A stretch of DNA of 6,171 nt from JBOFMT01 sp051658525 (GTDB lineage Bacteria; Bacillota_I; Bacilli_A; Erysipelotrichales; Erysipelotrichaceae): NCBI GenBank assembly GCA_051658525.1, contig JBOFMT010000067.1, positions 1-6,171 of the forward strand, read 5' to 3'. The notes under the pieces are model-generated. The model made no database searches and had not been told where the DNA came from. It saw only the letters and a program-made list of their open reading frames with translations. Made by a program: the position numbers and the translations under genes. Shown piece by piece: positions 6,067-6,171 of this stretch. Position 1 is the stretch's first letter, and every line of letters starts with the position of its first letter.

Positions 6067-6171
6067 ATTCGATATAGGTAGACCAACCTTAAGAACTCAA
6101 GAAAACTAAGGGTAGCTAGAAGAATATCAATCTTATAGGGGAGAATTACCCCGACCACCAAGGGCGCAACC
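6064..6171 (+). other. Unassigned structured leader region, cut by window edge
   Basis: There is no open reading frame of note on the plus strand here, but several pairings can be seen: GATATTC (6064-6070) with GAATATC (6122-6128); ACCTTAAG (6086-6093) with CTAAGGGT (6106-6113), with one mismatch and one G-U; and GGGG (6138-6141) with CCCC (6149-6152). Together they would make a multibranched fold with a second hairpin after it. The region lies between the valS terminator and whatever follows, so it resembles the 5' leader or riboswitch of the next gene. It does not match a class I can name. The first pairing would not be transcribed from the -10 element proposed above, so promoter and outer helix cannot both be right. 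Confidence 0.35.

Noticed and set aside
5964..6161. A minus-strand open frame of 65 codons across the valS terminator
   Set aside because: It runs through the terminator hairpin and the end of valS, has no clear ribosome binding site, and matches nothing I recognise.
6129..6171. SAM (S-box), lysine or glycine riboswitch at the right edge
   Set aside because: The final GGCGCAACC and the GGGGA...CCCCGA parts recall pieces of these classes, but the defining upstream strands (the S-box AGAGAGGTGGAGGGA-type core, or the lysine-type AGAGG plus AGUA elements) are not present in order.

Overview
The window looks like a chromosomal segment of a low-GC Gram-positive bacterium (Bacillota). The signs are A+T-rich intergenic DNA, strong AAGGAGG-type ribosome binding sites, U-tract intrinsic terminators, and a T-box leader in front of a valyl-tRNA synthetase gene. 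An Erysipelotrichia-like or related low-GC lineage would fit, but no marker in the window settles this. I see no phage, transposon, CRISPR or toxin module. Most of the window is housekeeping or transport.

Left part (1-1574, minus strand): a two-gene operon encodes a small PII-like protein (115 aa) followed 22 nt later by a CPA2-type cation:proton antiporter (394 aa). A hairpin lies just past the antiporter stop codon at the window edge. The pairing suggests that the soluble PII-like protein senses a ligand and gates the antiporter.

Middle (1575-2528): a 177-nt divergent intergenic region carries a promoter for each direction and two inverted repeats. One repeat overlaps the -35 element of the rightward promoter, so it is a good operator candidate. 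The rightward gene encodes a TauE/SafE-family membrane permease (258 aa).

Right part (2529-6039, plus strand): an extended -10 promoter leads into a complete T-box riboswitch. Stem I, a specifier loop with valine codons, a UGGU bulge in the antiterminator and a competing terminator can all be traced. The T-box controls a GNAT acetyltransferase gene (187 aa) and then valS (869 aa), whose start overlaps the GNAT stop as ATGA. Uncharged tRNA-Val should therefore induce both genes. A strong intrinsic terminator closes the operon.

End (6040-6171): no gene is present. There is a possible promoter and a stretch that folds into several hairpins and runs off the window. It looks like the leader of the next gene, but I could not assign it to a known riboswitch class.

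I see no clearly new biological system. The points most worth a second look are the PII-like/antiporter pair, the operator-like repeats in the divergent region, the acetyltransferase placed under valine T-box control, and the unassigned leader at the right edge.
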